From Endotrypanum monterogeii (taxonomy: Eukaryota; Euglenozoa; Kinetoplastea; Trypanosomatida; Trypanosomatidae): a stretch of 64,000 nt of DNA. The translations under genes and the position numbers were made by a program. Shown in pieces: positions 39,701-49,208 of the stretch. The notes under the pieces were generated by a model. That model ran no database searches. It worked only from the letters and a program-made list of their open reading frames with translations, and was not told the origin of the DNA. The DNA lies in contig CM007333.1 in the NCBI GenBank assembly GCA_000333855.2, forward strand, positions 281,748 through 345,747, read 5' to 3'. Every line of letters starts with the position of its first letter. The stretch's first letter is position 1.

Positions 39701-40290
39701 CTTGGGTAGTGCACCACAACCGTGTTTTTCGCAGCCCCATGTCCCTTTCCGACGTCGTTGCGATCGGCATTATTGTTATTAGCATTGGTCAAGGGACTCC
39801 AGGGTGACGTCGAAGACCGCCGTGTCTTCCACGACTTGCGCTTGCGGGCGCGCACTGCCTCGGCGCGAGCCAAAACCCTTTCGTTATGCGTCAGCGCCTC
39901 TAATAACTTGGATGCCTGTGCAGCGTTGCTGCCTGGCCGCCGCAGGAGCTGCATTTGCTCCAAGAAGTCACTGGATACCAAGGTGCGGGCATCACGAACG
40001 TCACTGGGACGTGGTGGCTGCGTGCGGTTTATGTATTGGCCGACAAAGGCGTCGGAAACGTGCGGAAATTCGTGGCGGTCAAGAGGAAGCGGCGCGGTTC
40101 GCCAGTGCGTACGAGGCATAAACAGGAGTGTCCACAGACCGTGTTCTTCGTAGCTCAGCTCTCGCACCTCACCCTGGCGCGAATTTTCCATGTCATCGAA
40201 GAGGCCTGCGTGAAAGATGCCGATGACCAGCAGCGCGCCAAAGAGGAGGACGAGAAGGGGTGTGTGGCGCAGCGGTCCTCCATACCGCAT
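36769..40290 (-). CDS. CAP59/CMT1-type (GT69) glycosyltransferase, membrane-anchored
   Basis: Predicted 1173-aa protein. Start MRYGGPLRH at 40290 is preferred because a strong splice acceptor sits at 40356, below the upstream Met at 40386. Residues about 11-30 form a signal-anchor TM (LLVLLFGALLVIGIFHAGL). The catalytic region from about 297 shows features of the fungal cryptococcal mannosyltransferase/CAP59 family: FYIAVNFWKNEDVLPDF, a LHAAGVRRVY stretch, RIEWMACIRNKALQPL, FFNDIFFRPQDI (about 433), DMACGMDFYFSFYDTWVARD (about 505-525), and a distal SSECLLICQDI (about 790). In fungi this family transfers mannose onto capsule or cell-wall glycans in the Golgi. Two more hydrophobic segments lie near 950-970 and 1090-1110, which the fungal enzymes lack as far as I know. 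The sugar and acceptor here are unknown. Confidence 0.82.
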   Translation of the reverse strand: MRYGGPLRHTPLLVLLFGALLVIGIFHAGLFDDMENSRQGEVRELSYEEHGLWTLLFMPRTHWRTAPLPLDRHEFPHVSDAFVGQYINRTQPPRPSDVRDARTLVSSDFLEQMQLLRRPGSNAAQASKLLEALTHNERVLARAEAVRARKRKSWKTRRSSTSPWSPLTNANNNNADRNDVGKGHGAAKNTVVVHYPRSYTLHYTGSSNTTFSFSSNDVQLVPYPWIPPPAAVPHSNSTQNEKHEERKSAAGETLVSNANTASTITVTIPKGKISSSVSHRVAAHQPTHGWDRFYIAVNFWKNEDVLPDFTEALVVFLEEEIKPFFDLETSVVVSIFASISPDRTAELISTLLIPRLHAAGVRRVYATTEGACLGYVERQPFHERIEWMACIRNKALQPLYKKGIRLFSRSPREEQAGVAEGDAEGLVVLFFNDIFFRPQDITKLLESRAEPRIAASTRPDGWIASQRKTDFETSGGAESSATTTTASPHHATSKTKRGTTFDMACGMDFYFSFYDTWVARDRLGDPFEGQMPYSRDHATQDAFYRILKDQRSGSASPKAYAIPVKCCWNGVAAVRGRLFLSPTPSHRRAFPALTSTTATHASSGHSTDVLQDASGALYDRIGNVQDLLNKTEIAYHYVRVLARRLHWVCTSWSQTRGEIAELADVSFYKPETCNHSNSFEGVLKAVLEDEKRKPFASDADWGQLRLELINGTFPAPPVGERGAPSDAVVEAAGTRTADTGGSHVLHTMEDSVYYRARYPSLRFRHSFTPSYGATVAGLSRVRDDVCLSSECLLICQDIMHAALLQDERAPVILLNPLVRVAYTHDNFQRIMRNAWYYENPYVYWSWALLQRIRLFRPSAFFANVDTNSFNYIHRRMAPKASSATDDWLLPTSVAAASIQRKTSAYTVQNISLQDGDGQVRNLGRIDIPTLTQMSCDGNTESSIESTMGSLFPLFRVFQLLLVAVMLWWLCCQVERDMVLIAQWERGGDVTRPNKAEEPWGPALYQKLWPFKLVRLLWMSLGRWNAGDVSFKSAERVHTFLSCAYGHIVHLDAPFAATASQLLRRLCSHGYLKKMVRRIIEAARRFLSPMAHTLLWLLHQLCYFSLWRGALSAPKPGPNPHEEQRTEANQSRSHTSIVLVFEPDHQPASSFLAAPIGTTGTAGYTITRRSERVT

Positions 40291-40977
40291 TGTCGCGGTG
40301 AGAAAACGAATGCCCCAGAGGATCCGCGCACAGAGAGGATGACGACGGCCATCATCTAAAGAAAAAAAATGACGGATGCAAAACATAGAGAGAGGGGGGG
40401 AGATGAGTGGAAATGAAAGCGATGTAAGCACATGTACATATATCTGTGTGTATATATATGTATGCATGCATGCATCTACACTCACCCTCCCCTTTCTACC
40501 CCCGACACTACACACGCACAAAAAAAAAAAAAACGTGTGTCTCAGCAGACTGCAGCCGATTCACGGAAAAAATGACCCCATAGAATTGACTGAAAAACAC
40601 TAAAAGAAATAAAGTGGCAACGATGTGTCCACCATTTAAAGAAATATAATAATTATATATATGTATATATCTTTATATACATGCGTATGCGTATGCGTAC
40701 GTGCGTGCGTATGTAGACCCTGATACTGTCAATGCACCAACACAGTTGCCTGAACGCGTAATGGTAAGCGTTCGTGTGTCTCAGAACGACTTTGCAATCC
40801 TTGTGATGTGCGCTCGAATAAAGGTTTGAGATGAGGTACACACACGCACATAAACACACACACACACACACATACACACATATATATATATATATGTTGA
40901 TGTATAGGAGGAGAGAGCAGAGCGATGGTTACGGAAGGGAGCAATAAAAGCAGCAAGGAAGTTAGTAAGGGGGCTGA

Positions 40978-41019
<42 letters not shown>

Positions 41020-41448
41020 GGGTTGCATGTGTGTGTGGGTGTAAATATGTTTCGTCCTGATATGTGCGAGATAAAAAACATAATCTTGAGCCTGCGGGTG
41101 CCCTTTTCTTTCCCCTTTCTCTGTAGAGGAGCCACAAGATGCATTGCATTCGGTGCGGCAGCAACCTGCTGTGCCGAGGGCTTCTTGCGGCGGCAAATTT
41201 TGCGTGCCGTTATGTCACATTTTCGAGAGACAGAGTGATGCTGAAGACGCTGCAGTGGCAGCGACTACATATATATATATATATATTCTGGAAACAAAAT
41301 CTCAATGCTCAATGTGTGTATAACGCACTCCTGTCGCTGCTGTTGCCCTCTTCTCACCCCGCTTACTTTTTGTTTGAACTGTTCTGTAGCTTTGCGTCTT
41401 CCCATTTTCATGATTGTCTTGTTGTATGCGGTCGCATCGATGTCTCCA
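40291..41448. other. Intergenic, 1.16 kb, TA-rich
   Basis: Between the GT69-like gene and the 377-aa protein gene. It holds the splice signal at 40356, A-runs near 40521-40533, (CA)n at about 40854-40879 joined to (TA)n 40879-40895, interrupted (TA)n at 40976-41019 and (TA)n at 41265-41286. No gene is seen. Confidence 0.65.
40356..40369 (-). promoter_or_regulatory. Candidate trans-splice acceptor of the GT69-like gene
   Basis: The coding strand reads TTTTTTTTCTTTAG, the AG being at 40356-40357, with another pyrimidine tract upstream (complement of about 40387-40402). Splicing here leaves about 65 nt before the ATG at 40290 and removes the Mets at 40386 and 40521 from the mRNA. Confidence 0.55.
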
Positions 41449-42582
41449 TCAGCGAACGAGTAGATGTGTCTCCTGGGGGTGCGCGCCTTGAATCACTACC
41501 GAGGCGGAAAGGGATGCTTCGCTGTGGCCCTCTCCTTTACCAACAAGAGCTTCCGGCACTAAGATATTTCCTTCGCCGACCCAGCCTATAACCCCAGTCC
41601 CCAGCACAACGTGTGGTACTAGCAGGATCACGGCACCGGTGTGCGGTGAGTGAGTGGCGATATCTGCGTAGATGGATCTCGAGCGAGACGTCGATGAGGG
41701 AATCCCTTGGAGGCCAGTGGGGTGCGACTGTGTGTGTGCTCCTATAGTTGGTGCCTTGGCATTCTCCGGGGAGATGGAGGTCGAGGTATCACACTCTGTC
41801 ACGGCGACGTATATATCAGGGGTGCGCTGGAGGAAGGCCAGTTGATCTCCCGTGTACAGCCGTTGCACCTCTTCCAGCGCGTCGGTGCAGAGGTCCTGGA
41901 AGTCTGCTCGAACCCTCGAAACAAGTCGCTGCCGTACTTCCTCCTCCTGCGCCTCCCCAGGACTGGAATCATGCGGTAGGCTAGAGAGCTGTCGCAGTCG
42001 ATAATGCTCCACCAGGGCGCTTCGCACTACTGCTGCACTTGATGCTGGTGAGGTAGCGGCGCACAGCGGCACAGTCAGCACTCGCGCCGCCGCTTCACCG
42101 TGTGTCCACACCCACAAATTGCCTCCGCGCGCGCCAACTACAACGATTACTTCCCCCACACCTCTCTCTCTCTCCTCACTGACGCTGCTGTCGCCAGACG
42201 CACCAGCACAACCACCGCCGATCTCGAAGACTTCTCCCGGGATAACGCCGAAAATCCGCGCACAAAGCAACGGGTGTGTAGAGATGAAGCTCACCTCAGA
42301 TGCCTGCGTGAAAAAAGGGAGGTCGCGCAGGATGTCGCCTGGCGCGAGGACGGGCATAGTCGACGAGCACTGTGGTGCCAGGAGAGTCTTCCTAGGTTCT
42401 GAATCTTTTTGCTCTGAGAGCGACAAGAGCTTACGAATATCATGTCCCTTCGCTATCGTTGCGCATACAGCACGGGCAATTCGCGAGAGTGGTCGTGAGA
42501 CTTCATTGTGGAGAGTCTGCAGCGCAGTGCTATAGTGAGCACGCACACGCTCGCCCTTAGCTCTAGCGCGACTTGGCTTCAT
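41449..42582 (-). CDS. Protein of unknown function, 377 aa
   Basis: Predicted 377-aa protein; start MKPSRARAKGER at 42582, the upstream 92 codons being low-complexity leader containing a (TA)n. The N-terminal 30 residues are basic. The region from MPVLAPGDILRDLPFF to about residue 130 looks ordered, with a Gly-rich strand pair (VIVVVGARGGNLWVWTHGEA, about 148-167). Residues about 200-260 are helical and charged (QEEEVRQRLVSRVRADFQDLCTDALEEVQRLY). A Ser/Thr-rich linker leads to a final hydrophobic stretch (GAVILLVPHVVLGTGVIGWVG). The hydrophobic stretch is Gly/Val-rich and more like buried beta strands than a TM helix. No family is recognised. Confidence 0.75.
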   Translation of the reverse strand: MKPSRARAKGERVRAHYSTALQTLHNEVSRPLSRIARAVCATIAKGHDIRKLLSLSEQKDSEPRKTLLAPQCSSTMPVLAPGDILRDLPFFTQASEVSFISTHPLLCARIFGVIPGEVFEIGGGCAGASGDSSVSEERERGVGEVIVVVGARGGNLWVWTHGEAAARVLTVPLCAATSPASSAAVVRSALVEHYRLRQLSSLPHDSSPGEAQEEEVRQRLVSRVRADFQDLCTDALEEVQRLYTGDQLAFLQRTPDIYVAVTECDTSTSISPENAKAPTIGAHTQSHPTGLQGIPSSTSRSRSIYADIATHSPHTGAVILLVPHVVLGTGVIGWVGEGNILVPEALVGKGEGHSEASLSASVVIQGAHPQETHLLVR

Positions 42583-43216
42583 CTGGTCTAAAGTGAGAGG
42601 GGGGGGGAAGTAGAGATGGCTAGACTTAGCAGGGTCACAAATATGGACGTGTATACTAGTGCGATAGTCGGTGGAGAATGACGGAAATATATATATATAT
42701 ATATATATATGCAGGTGTTTTTCTAGTTTAAATGCGTCCCACTCTTCCCACTTAACATCCGTCGCTATGCAGCAGCCTTGTGTTGGATAAAGAAAGGACA
42801 CAGTGATGGGAGGTGGGGGGGGGGAGGGAGGGCGGTACACCCTTGTGCTGTTGTACACCGCACCAGGTTCTCTCCTAGCTGCCCAAACAACATCGGTCTA
42901 AATTCAGACGTCAAAGGGCAGTGCCGACGAGGCGTTTCCATACCCGCCAGCTCCTCCTAGAGCACGCCGCGCACGACCGTGTTCGCACGAGGGTAGGAGC
43001 GCTGGCTAACGGCGCTCTGCAGGGGAATTGCCCTCGAATGCCCCGAAAGGACCCAATTTATCTATACATCTCGATGTATGTATGTATGTATGTATGTATG
43101 GATAATCAGGTGTTTATCCTCTTTATTCATTTTTTTTTTGTCATTGTGTTTGCCTGAGACACACAACTTAAATGGATAGCTCTGACTCGAGGATGACGAA
43201 CTTCACACCAAGGGGC
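42583..43216. other. Intergenic, 0.63 kb
   Basis: Between the 377-aa protein gene and the S1P-like gene. It holds a G-run near 42600-42608, (TA)n at about 42686-42710, a second G-run near 42817-42825, a tetranucleotide (ATGT)n at about 43074-43100 and a T-run near 43131-43139. No gene is seen. Confidence 0.65.
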
Positions 43217-46200
43217 TCAGTGCGGGCTGGTGTCTTGTGCGTGACCGCGACTGGTGACTAAACGACAGAACAACAAGCAAGCTGATGCGGTCGCACCCAG
43301 CATGAGTTGACCCAATACGATCGGATGAAGTAGCCACCGCAAAGCGTCTGGCATGTAGCTCGATGGAAGGATGCTCTCTGCAGAAAAGAGGTCCTGTGGT
43401 GGCGGTGGCGCGCTTGCGAGATCACACCACTTGTCGTCCGAGGTGGGTAAGGGTGGAACGGGCGAGTCACCCACGGCGCTTGTGCACGCATGCGCCACGT
43501 CACAGTCTTCCAGGTGCACACGCCAGTCGCCGTGATACTTCACCATCAGCGCGTCCATCATCCTGTCCAGAGCATGCTTTTGACCGGCTGCATCGTCGCC
43601 CCAAACATTTCTCTTGCCCGCTAGTCGCTCGGGTGAAGCCTGCGCTGTATCGCGTGCAGGGACGTCGCCCAACGAGGACCACAGCCTCCACACCACCTCA
43701 CCCACCTCCGCCCGCTCTGGCGCCGTCCCTAACAGATCGTCAAACCTAGTGTCTGAGGGTCCACTGTCATCGCTATCGGGCCCTGCTTCGTCTTCCTTCA
43801 CCCTGTGCTCATTAGGTGTGGAATTAAGCGGGCACCCATGCGCCTCACGTGCCCACGTGCGTGCTTCACAGTGTAGTTTTGAGGCTTCTTGCCAGCGGTA
43901 CAAGTTTCCCGTGTGCGTCCACAACAGCATCTCCTTCAGCAATTCAACACACGTGGAGCTATGCGTCGACTCTGCTTGGAGGAGCTTCTGCCCTTCAGGG
44001 GAGTGTGCAAAGCAGCCCCAGGTAGCACACGCAGCCCCGGGTGATACGGCTGGGGGGTAAAGAAGACCTTCCAGCTCACCAAGAACGGCTTGCACGTGGT
44101 GGTCCGAGGTTGATAGACAGTCCGAGTCTGTGAAAATTGCGATCCGTCCTGGGCGCGGGTAATTGGTGGTGTTGCGCGTGGAGAGTGGTGGGGGCGTGAG
44201 AAAGCCGAATACGCCGTATGACAGACTCTCCTGGACCTGCGTTTCGTTAGCTGATGGTGCCTCTGCACCCTTCTCCATCGCCTCCAATCCCTTGATGCGG
44301 CGCATCTCCTTCCACCAGTCAATGTTAGGCATGCTTTCCCAGGTGTCCCTGGTCGTGACCGTCAAATTCTCTACTTCCGCTACGACAAAGCGCTTTACAA
44401 GGCGACGCTGCTGCTGCGCCCACCTTGGCATGATATTGCACATGACCGCCTCCCCACCACTTCCATGTGCTGAGGGCGTGGCCGACACCTTCGCGGTGTG
44501 CCTCTCTGTCTTCTGTTTCTGCTTCAGGGGTGTTTGCACAGGGTAGCGCCACAGCAACACACCCGCTGCATTGAGCTGTCCAAGCGAGCGAACAGCGACC
44601 GTCTCCGCCGTGGTGACGCTGCCGTGCGTGCGCTTTGCATTGTCGTCAGACTGACCCCTCCTCTCAGGGGCAGCAGCGTCCACCACCAGAACGCCGTCCA
44701 TGACGATGTCATCGCTCAGCACAAACGGCAACGCCGCCGTCGCGCTGAAGGGATCGCTGTTGTGTTGACTGGTGACGCCATGGCAGTCGCTGCACCCAGT
44801 ACGACTACCCGACGCGACGGATAACTCTGAAAGCCAGCGATTCCACGACGGAACGTGACTGGTGCCGGCAAGACCGCTAACAGTGCCGTTGGGCCAGCGC
44901 CTCCGTGTTCGCAAGCTGCGAACCACATCGCCCTCGTCACTGAAACACGATTTCTCTTTTGTGCTTCCGCCTCGCGTCCAGCGCATCCTCGCCGACACAT
45001 TGGCGCTGTACCAGTCTGTAACAAGAACAACGTTCAGACCGTCCGTTGGGTGGTCTGCGCCGTCGTTGAGCACCGCACGTGTGAGGAGCCGTCGCATTTC
45101 AGCCGTCAGTGGCCGCTCTGGGTCGATAACGATCAGCGTGCCGACACGAGCAGCCATCACACCTGCTGATGACCCCTGCGCGGATCTCAGAAGGTTAGAC
45201 GCTGACCTCACCTCGGCCGAGGGCGAAGCCGTTGCGTTACCGCCGGTTGACATCGGGGTGCCCATGGTGCTTGTGTGCAGTAGCGGAAACACTTCTACTG
45301 CCAGCCCGAGTGTGTGGCGCAGGTAGAGCCATAACAGAGAGAGATTTGTGTGTGGGTGATCGCCACCACTCGCCTCTGCGTAAGCACGTGGGTAACCGTG
45401 GCGCATCCCACCACACCGGGGTGCCATCCCGGCCCCGCCTGTGGGCGAATCGTGTGGGTCGTCGCCGGGGATAAACAAGGTTGAGTTGGGTGTTGTGGGG
45501 TTGAACCAATCGAGACTCGTGTCAATGAGTACCCGCTGTGCGCGGGGCGGCGGCTGTAGGAGACGAACATGAAGCGGCACAGTCAGCGAAGGCTGCGAGG
45601 AAGGTGAGGGGAAATCCCCGGTAAAAATATGCAAAGCGCCTTCCACGTGTAGCGCACGAAACGCGTTAAAGAGTGGTACGCAACCGCCATTATCGTCACT
45701 GTCGTCAAAAGAGTTCCTGTCCGCATGAGTGTTGTTTCCGTGCATCATCGAGCGCTCGGTCGCCACACTCCGCACCGACACTGTCCGCGTCGCCGGTTCG
45801 TAGCAAAGATGTGTTTCTGCCGACGGGGGTGAGGAGAGAGCGACAGAGAGACTGAAGGATGTCGTCGGCATTTTCTTTGGCTGCCGCTGCCCACTACTTC
45901 GGTGTGTTCCAGACCCACCGGTCATCACAGTCAGCTCGGTCGCCACACGCAAAAGCCCAGCTAACCACCGTTGCGGTGCACTCCGCCGTTTCACGAATCT
46001 GTACGTTTCTTTTTCTCGTTGTCCTTGTCCGATTCCCGTCGTCTCGTTCTTTTTAAATTCCTCAATTTGAGAAAATGAGGTTGGAAATGCATTGTGCGCC
46101 GCTAAGTTGGCCAATGATATCGAGTGCACTGCGCCCCCGGTGCGGCGACCCGGCGCGTCAGTCGGGAGGAGAGAGAGAGAGCAGTCATCACCGGAGGATC

Positions 46201-48208
46201 GACTTTTATGCGTACGCACACATCCTCTAACTGTAGTAACCACATACGTGACGTGGGCGTACGGCGGCTCTGACCTGAGGCGGGCACCTCTGGCGCCTGC
46301 CGCGGTGGGAGAAAAAGAGGGGCACAGGTGAAGTGAGATGTTAAGCAAAACAGGGGCGGCGCCGGGGTACACCATGTGATCGGAGAAAGGCCACCAGTAC
46401 GCGGCGTGTGACGCCGGTGGAGTGCCAGGTGCGTCACGTGACTTCCCGTCTTCGAGCACTTCCCCTCTACCATCATCATAACCGGATCGACGAGACTGGG
46501 GTGTGTGGGTGCTGTCAGAACCACCGCCATTGTCGCAGGTGCGAGACTCAAAACCCAAGTAGACGGACGGGGGTATGGCGAAGGAGGCGCAGTGGCGCAG
46601 CGAGTATGGCGCGTCGCGGATGGAGGATGTACGCGTCGCAGCGACGATGGCCCGCAACGCGCGTAGGGGTCGAACCTCCCCCATTCCCTGAGCGAGTAGG
46701 CTGATTCGCGACAGACACAGATAACGTGCGTACAGCTGCACGAGTGGCACACCGGCAAGAACGCGGTGGCGGTGCTCCCCTGGCGTGGTTGAGGGGGAGG
46801 TATCACTGTCGGATGGTGTGGAGCTCTTCAGCGGGGCAGCCGTACGCAAGATCGCCTCTCGTACCTGCAGCGAGTCCGCAATCCGGGCGAGCCGACGTTG
46901 ATACAAGTCGAGCGATGCATTCCCCGCGGGGGCTGCCGATGCGGATGTTGGGGTGTGTATCGATGACCGTGCTGCCTCGAGGCAAAGGGCGGCGATGCCT
47001 GCCACAATAGGCGCGGCGATGCTCGTCCCTGACACGGATCGCATCTGTAACACAGGGGAGACACGACGTACAGTCGCTGCAGGACGTTTTGCCATCGCCG
47101 AGACTCCCTGGACAGCCCACACGTCATGGCCAAGGGCCACGAGGTCGGGCTTGATACGTCCCGCGCCGAAGGGCAGTTCCCACGAGGTGGGGCCGCGGCC
47201 AGAGCAAAATGCGACATATTTGCGAGCGCGATCCGTTGAAGTCCAATTGGCGACGTCGGCCAGATCATCGGTGCCGCACGCGCGTGACCATCTCTTCGCC
47301 TGTGCGAGGTTGCAAACATTATCGAGCCGGAGGGCACCGACGGCCAATACACCGGGCATGTCGGCCGGGCTTCGCACGCTGCCGAAGCGAGCACTGTCAT
47401 TGCCGGCGGCTGCCACGACGATGACGCCGTGCTCGTGCATCAGCCTGTGGAGTTGGTCTTGTATCTGCGGGCTATCTTTATAGTCTTCGCCACCATAGGA
47501 TAAACTGATCACATCCACAGCATTGTCGAGGTGTGGTCTGGGCGAGTGGGATGTATTCCACTGCATCGGCCGACGGTCGGTGGCACCCGCCTCCGCCTCG
47601 CGCAAGAGGATATCGAGTGCGCGGGTGATGAAGGATTTGCGTGTGCGGCCCTCCCTGTCAAAGACGCGAAACATTTGCACTGAGGCATGGGGGGCCAATC
47701 CAACGTATTCACGTATCAAATGGGGGGGGCTAAACCCGTCTTCCCAGACAGGCGCCTCTGGTCCTCCTCGAGCTAGAGGCGGCGGCGGCACCGACAGGTA
47801 ACCGGCCAAGACGCTTATACTGCGCGTCCCGTGAGCACAGCCGACATCTTCACACGCGACGCCAGGCACCACGCTCGTACAGGCAATAGAATTGCGACTG
47901 CTCTCTGCAATGCCCTCACAGACACCGGTATCAAGCAGCGCCACGCGGACCCCACGCCCAGAGAAGCAGGGGAGTTGCCTCGCGGCATCTTCGGAGGCGG
48001 AGACGCGGGCCAAGCTGTGGATGCAGCGGGTGCCATACGGGCCAAGGTAGTACTCACGGGGATTAATACTGAGCCCATGAGCAGAATTATCCGTGAAGTG
48101 GGGTGCAGCTCGCACAACTAGTATTTGTGGACCCCCTCCACTAGCATGGAGTGCGAGCAAAAGCAGAACATATATGATTGACTGACCATGCGAAAACAAG
48201 AACACCAT
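43217..48208 (-). CDS. SUB: Site-1-protease-like subtilisin (S8 family), membrane anchored
   Basis: Predicted 1663-aa protein; start MVFLFSHGQ at 48208, giving a clear signal peptide (about 1-24). The S8 catalytic residues are present: Asp93 (LLDTGV), His126 (CAHGTRS), oxyanion Asn270 (AAAGND) and Ser396 (SGTSIAAP). Beyond the protease domain, the region from RVLIDTSLDWFNP through GDHPHTNLSLLWLYLRHTLG, VVLVTDWYSANVSARM and RIAIFTDSDCLS follows the order of the human MBTPS1/SKI-1 post-catalytic region, which is what makes it site-1-protease-like rather than generic. A single TM (about 1628-1650) and a short tail end the protein. Human S1P is 1052 aa; the excess is in Ser/Thr-rich insertions. 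S1P acts in the Golgi on membrane-bound precursors. I recall a Leishmania subtilisin named SUB on chromosome 13, but cannot verify it is this gene. Confidence 0.92.
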   Translation of the reverse strand: MVFLFSHGQSIIYVLLLLALHASGGGPQILVVRAAPHFTDNSAHGLSINPREYYLGPYGTRCIHSLARVSASEDAARQLPCFSGRGVRVALLDTGVCEGIAESSRNSIACTSVVPGVACEDVGCAHGTRSISVLAGYLSVPPPPLARGGPEAPVWEDGFSPPHLIREYVGLAPHASVQMFRVFDREGRTRKSFITRALDILLREAEAGATDRRPMQWNTSHSPRPHLDNAVDVISLSYGGEDYKDSPQIQDQLHRLMHEHGVIVVAAAGNDSARFGSVRSPADMPGVLAVGALRLDNVCNLAQAKRWSRACGTDDLADVANWTSTDRARKYVAFCSGRGPTSWELPFGAGRIKPDLVALGHDVWAVQGVSAMAKRPAATVRRVSPVLQMRSVSGTSIAAPIVAGIAALCLEAARSSIHTPTSASAAPAGNASLDLYQRRLARIADSLQVREAILRTAAPLKSSTPSDSDTSPSTTPGEHRHRVLAGVPLVQLYARYLCLSRISLLAQGMGEVRPLRALRAIVAATRTSSIRDAPYSLRHCASFAIPPSVYLGFESRTCDNGGGSDSTHTPQSRRSGYDDGRGEVLEDGKSRDAPGTPPASHAAYWWPFSDHMVYPGAAPVLLNISLHLCPSFSPTAAGARGARLRSEPPYAHVTYVVTTVRGCVRTHKSRSSGDDCSLSLLPTDAPGRRTGGAVHSISLANLAAHNAFPTSFSQIEEFKKNETTGIGQGQREKETYRFVKRRSAPQRWLAGLLRVATELTVMTGGSGTHRSSGQRQPKKMPTTSFSLSVALSSPPSAETHLCYEPATRTVSVRSVATERSMMHGNNTHADRNSFDDSDDNGGCVPLFNAFRALHVEGALHIFTGDFPSPSSQPSLTVPLHVRLLQPPPRAQRVLIDTSLDWFNPTTPNSTLFIPGDDPHDSPTGGAGMAPRCGGMRHGYPRAYAEASGGDHPHTNLSLLWLYLRHTLGLAVEVFPLLHTSTMGTPMSTGGNATASPSAEVRSASNLLRSAQGSSAGVMAARVGTLIVIDPERPLTAEMRRLLTRAVLNDGADHPTDGLNVVLVTDWYSANVSARMRWTRGGSTKEKSCFSDEGDVVRSLRTRRRWPNGTVSGLAGTSHVPSWNRWLSELSVASGSRTGCSDCHGVTSQHNSDPFSATAALPFVLSDDIVMDGVLVVDAAAPERRGQSDDNAKRTHGSVTTAETVAVRSLGQLNAAGVLLWRYPVQTPLKQKQKTERHTAKVSATPSAHGSGGEAVMCNIMPRWAQQQRRLVKRFVVAEVENLTVTTRDTWESMPNIDWWKEMRRIKGLEAMEKGAEAPSANETQVQESLSYGVFGFLTPPPLSTRNTTNYPRPGRIAIFTDSDCLSTSDHHVQAVLGELEGLLYPPAVSPGAACATWGCFAHSPEGQKLLQAESTHSSTCVELLKEMLLWTHTGNLYRWQEASKLHCEARTWAREAHGCPLNSTPNEHRVKEDEAGPDSDDSGPSDTRFDDLLGTAPERAEVGEVVWRLWSSLGDVPARDTAQASPERLAGKRNVWGDDAAGQKHALDRMMDALMVKYHGDWRVHLEDCDVAHACTSAVGDSPVPPLPTSDDKWCDLASAPPPPQDLFSAESILPSSYMPDALRWLLHPIVLGQLMLGATASACLLFCRLVTSRGHAQDTSPH

Positions 48209-49208
48209 CACAATCGCCTCCCCACAACAAATGAGGGAGGGGAGGGATGGGTGCGCGACGAATACGTTGTGTGTGTGTGTGTGTGTGTGTTCGTGTGTAA
48301 GCGAGGGAAACAAAGAAAGAAAAGGAGGGCTTCGTGGCACATGGTTGTGTGCTGTTCCATAGAGATGTGTTCATCGCCCTGCCGACGCTTTGGTACGCAT
48401 TCCCCACTCGTGCACGATCAGGGTAGGTATCATCACGAGGAGAGGCGAGAGTGTTGCTATAGAAACTCATGTGACCTCGCACGTCCGACGAGGCGTGTCT
48501 GTGCTTCCATGGGTGTCGGAACACTCGGATACCGGCCCCTCTCGTTCTCCTCTACCTGCTCTTCCTCCTTTGTAGAAAGAAAAAAAAAAATAACGATGAC
48601 GACAGTTTTTTGTTTGTTTGTTTGTTTGGCGGGGGCTGAAACGTTTTCCCTAAAAGAAGAAAAAGAAACAACACCAATTCATACAGAGGCGCAAAACGGG
48701 GACCACACGGAGCGGCTCCGTCGGAGCGACACAAATGAGACATACCCCCTCCCCCTCCCCCCATTATCCTATTCGATGTCCTCCCTCGCCCTCTCAACAA
48801 CACATATAGAACAGCACGAGGAGTTCGCAACTAGACACCAGAAGTCACCATTGTCTATCCCTTGAAGGGATTTGGAGGGGGTGCCGGGAGACGCGTACGT
48901 TACCCACTTTTTGCTTCCCTATAAATATATATATATATATATATATAAATGCGTGTGCTCGTGGGGTGCAACGGCTTTACTTTACATCGCGAAGCGGAAA
49001 TCTGAGAGAAAAAAAACATTGATGACACACACACACACACACAAGAAAAAAAAAAGGCGCACGTAACATACCTTCCTTTTTCTCAAGAGGAAAGCAGGGA
49101 GGGAGGAGGACTGCTCTTGGGTTGACCCATAGATCCTCATCAGGGGTGACGGCAATGCATCGGTAGAGGGTGATTAGCGAGGCAGCGCGCCAGCACCTCG
49201 GCTCATAT
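48209..49208. other. Intergenic, 1.0 kb
   Basis: Between the S1P-like and NME5-like genes. It holds purine tracts at 48233-48251 and about 48300-48330 (pyrimidine-rich on the coding strand, candidate splicing signals), (GT)n at about 48270-48291, (GTTT)n at about 48606-48628, (TA)n at about 48926-48946 and (CA)n at about 49026-49042. No gene is seen. Confidence 0.65.
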
